DNA from: Sphingobacterium endophyticum | GTDB lineage: Bacteria > Bacteroidota > Bacteroidia > Sphingobacteriales > Sphingobacteriaceae | Length of the DNA: 51,304 bases | Assembly (NCBI RefSeq): GCF_009733535.1 | Contig: NZ_SMMI01000023.1 | Coordinates: 1-51,304, forward strand | Direction of reading: 5' to 3' | Part shown: in pieces, positions 50,601 through 51,304 of the stretch | How the letters are laid out: every line of letters starts with the position of its first letter | Position numbering within the stretch: position 1 is the stretch's first letter | Notes under the pieces: model-generated | Told to the model about the DNA's origin: nothing | What the model saw: only the letters and a program-made list of their open reading frames with translations | Database searches by the model: none | Position numbers and translations under genes: made by a program

Positions 50601-51304
50601 TTGGCTTTTTCCCTAAAAATATGCCCTAAGCTTTGTACTCTTCAAAAGTAAGCTTAGGGCAAGAAAACCTCCGAGTTAGCAGAGTATGTTAGTGTGAGCC
50701 GGTTCAAAAAGGAGCAATACCTTTCAGGAATTTTTAAAAGCCATAAGTCCCCAATTCTCATTGATGAATTGGGGCTTTTAATAAATGGAATAGATTTTTT
50801 CTGAAGGATTTTAATTCGAAGAAAGATAAAAAATGAATATCCGAAATCTTTTGATGAATATCTTGGAAACGGTAAATGAAGATATTTTAAAAACTTCTGT
50901 CCCATGTTTTTAAATTTTTACATTTAATTGTTGTAAATATTTAAGGAAAAACTATTAATATTTCGTTAATAGAAATTTAATATTATTTATTTAAATAAAT
51001 ATAACTATTAAAGATAATTATTATTATGTATAATAAGTTTATTTGTTGCAATTTTTTTTAATTAATTGTAAAAGGATTCAATAAATCTATTAAGGAATAG
51101 TTTTTTGTAACAGGAGATAATTGGAAGTGCTAGTTGGATAGATGGGAAGAAATGGTTTCCAGAGCTAAAGCTCTGGAATAGCTTTGGATCATACCGAAAG
51201 TTTGGGGGGTAAAGATTTTTAAGCATACAATTTCATCACTCTGTACAGAAAGAATGTCGTGTCCCTTACGCCACGAAAGACGCTCCTGAAAGCTTTAAGT
51301 TTTG
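50601..51304. other. Gene-poor right edge
   Basis: About 700 bp with no gene I can support. It holds a perfect 11-bp inverted repeat GCCCTAAGCTT/AAGCTTAGGGC (50623-50633, 50650-50660), and a 9-bp hairpin CCCCAATTC/GAATTGGGG (50749-50757, 50766-50774) with flanking A and T. An open stretch of 48 codons without a start lies at 50658-50804, perhaps a gene fragment. A very AT-rich stretch (50900-51120) follows, then a 22-bp palindrome at 51157-51178. The last 100 bp are richer in GC and unassigned. Confidence 0.4.
50749..50780 (+). terminator. Hairpin terminator
   Basis: CCCCAATTC pairs perfectly with GAATTGGGG across an 8-nt loop, followed by CTTTTAAT and preceded by AAAAGCC. It overlaps the 50658-50804 open stretch, which argues against that stretch being an intact gene. 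Confidence 0.5.

Noticed and set aside
50654..50905. 83-residue minus-strand frame at the right edge
   Set aside because: It runs through two hairpins, has no convincing start signal, and competes with a better-composed plus-strand open stretch. It remains possible but unsupported.

Overview
The window reads as a chromosomal segment of a Bacteroidota species, most likely Sphingobacteriaceae (Sphingobacterium or Pedobacter type). The DNA is AT-rich. Exported proteins carry Bacteroidota-type lipoboxes or signal peptides. Promoters of the form TTTG-N17..19-TANNTTTG can be read directly upstream of two tRNA genes and gpsA. The gene families (GH92, DUF1080, DUF3810, YARHG, DUF4397, Gfo/Idh with a twin-arginine-like leader) are typical of the phylum. 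No phage, conjugation, CRISPR or rRNA genes were found. This is mostly housekeeping chromosome with a small accessory zone at each end.

Layout. 1-3.4 kb: three unrelated lipoproteins, gene remnants, tRNA-Arg(UCU), and a decayed partial copy of that tRNA 1.7 kb away. 3.6-11.3 kb: tRNA-Ser(UGA), then small regulatory and stress-type genes. These are an AraC regulator with a DUF1772 membrane protein, a YARHG protein, a hexapeptide acyltransferase, a divergent HxlR regulator/NTF2-like pair with a clear operator, a VOC protein, a lipase-like hydrolase and a GyrI-like protein. 11.4-15.9 kb: the gpsA-hemF-M16-M16 operon. 16-18 kb: leftward tcdA, TatD-family and small genes. 18.2-21.3 kb: HDAC-like deacetylase, nucleoid-associated protein and DUF3810 membrane protein. 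21.3-22.8 kb: IscA-like protein and cysteine desulfurase. 22.9-27.8 kb: MscS, then a leftward glpD-glpK-glpF glycerol operon that ends in a 48-codon gene.

28.3-33 kb: a Gfo/Idh oxidoreductase and a HEAT/double-DUF1080 protein that probably act together on exported 3-keto-glycosides, behind a LacI-type palindrome. 33.1-35.5 kb: an S9 peptidase. 35.8-39.3 kb: smc. 39.4-41.3 kb: DUF6882, DUF4397 and SUFU-domain proteins. 41.5-43.4 kb: htpG. 43.4-43.7 kb: a 139-bp nested palindromic repeat. 45.0-49.4 kb: an overlapping operon of 2-hydroxyacid dehydrogenase, glycerate kinase and GH92 alpha-mannosidase. 49.6-51.3 kb: orphan small proteins, hairpins and unassigned DNA.

The metabolic themes are glycerol and glycerol-3-phosphate (gpsA, glpDKF), hydroxypyruvate/glycerate (dehydrogenase, kinase) and glycan breakdown (GH92, DUF1080). 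I did not find a complete undescribed system. The best leads are the conserved-looking small gene inside the glp operon, the aquaglyceroporin with NCA in place of its first NPA motif, the nested palindromic repeats, the HEAT/DUF1080 fusion, and the tRNA-Arg duplication.
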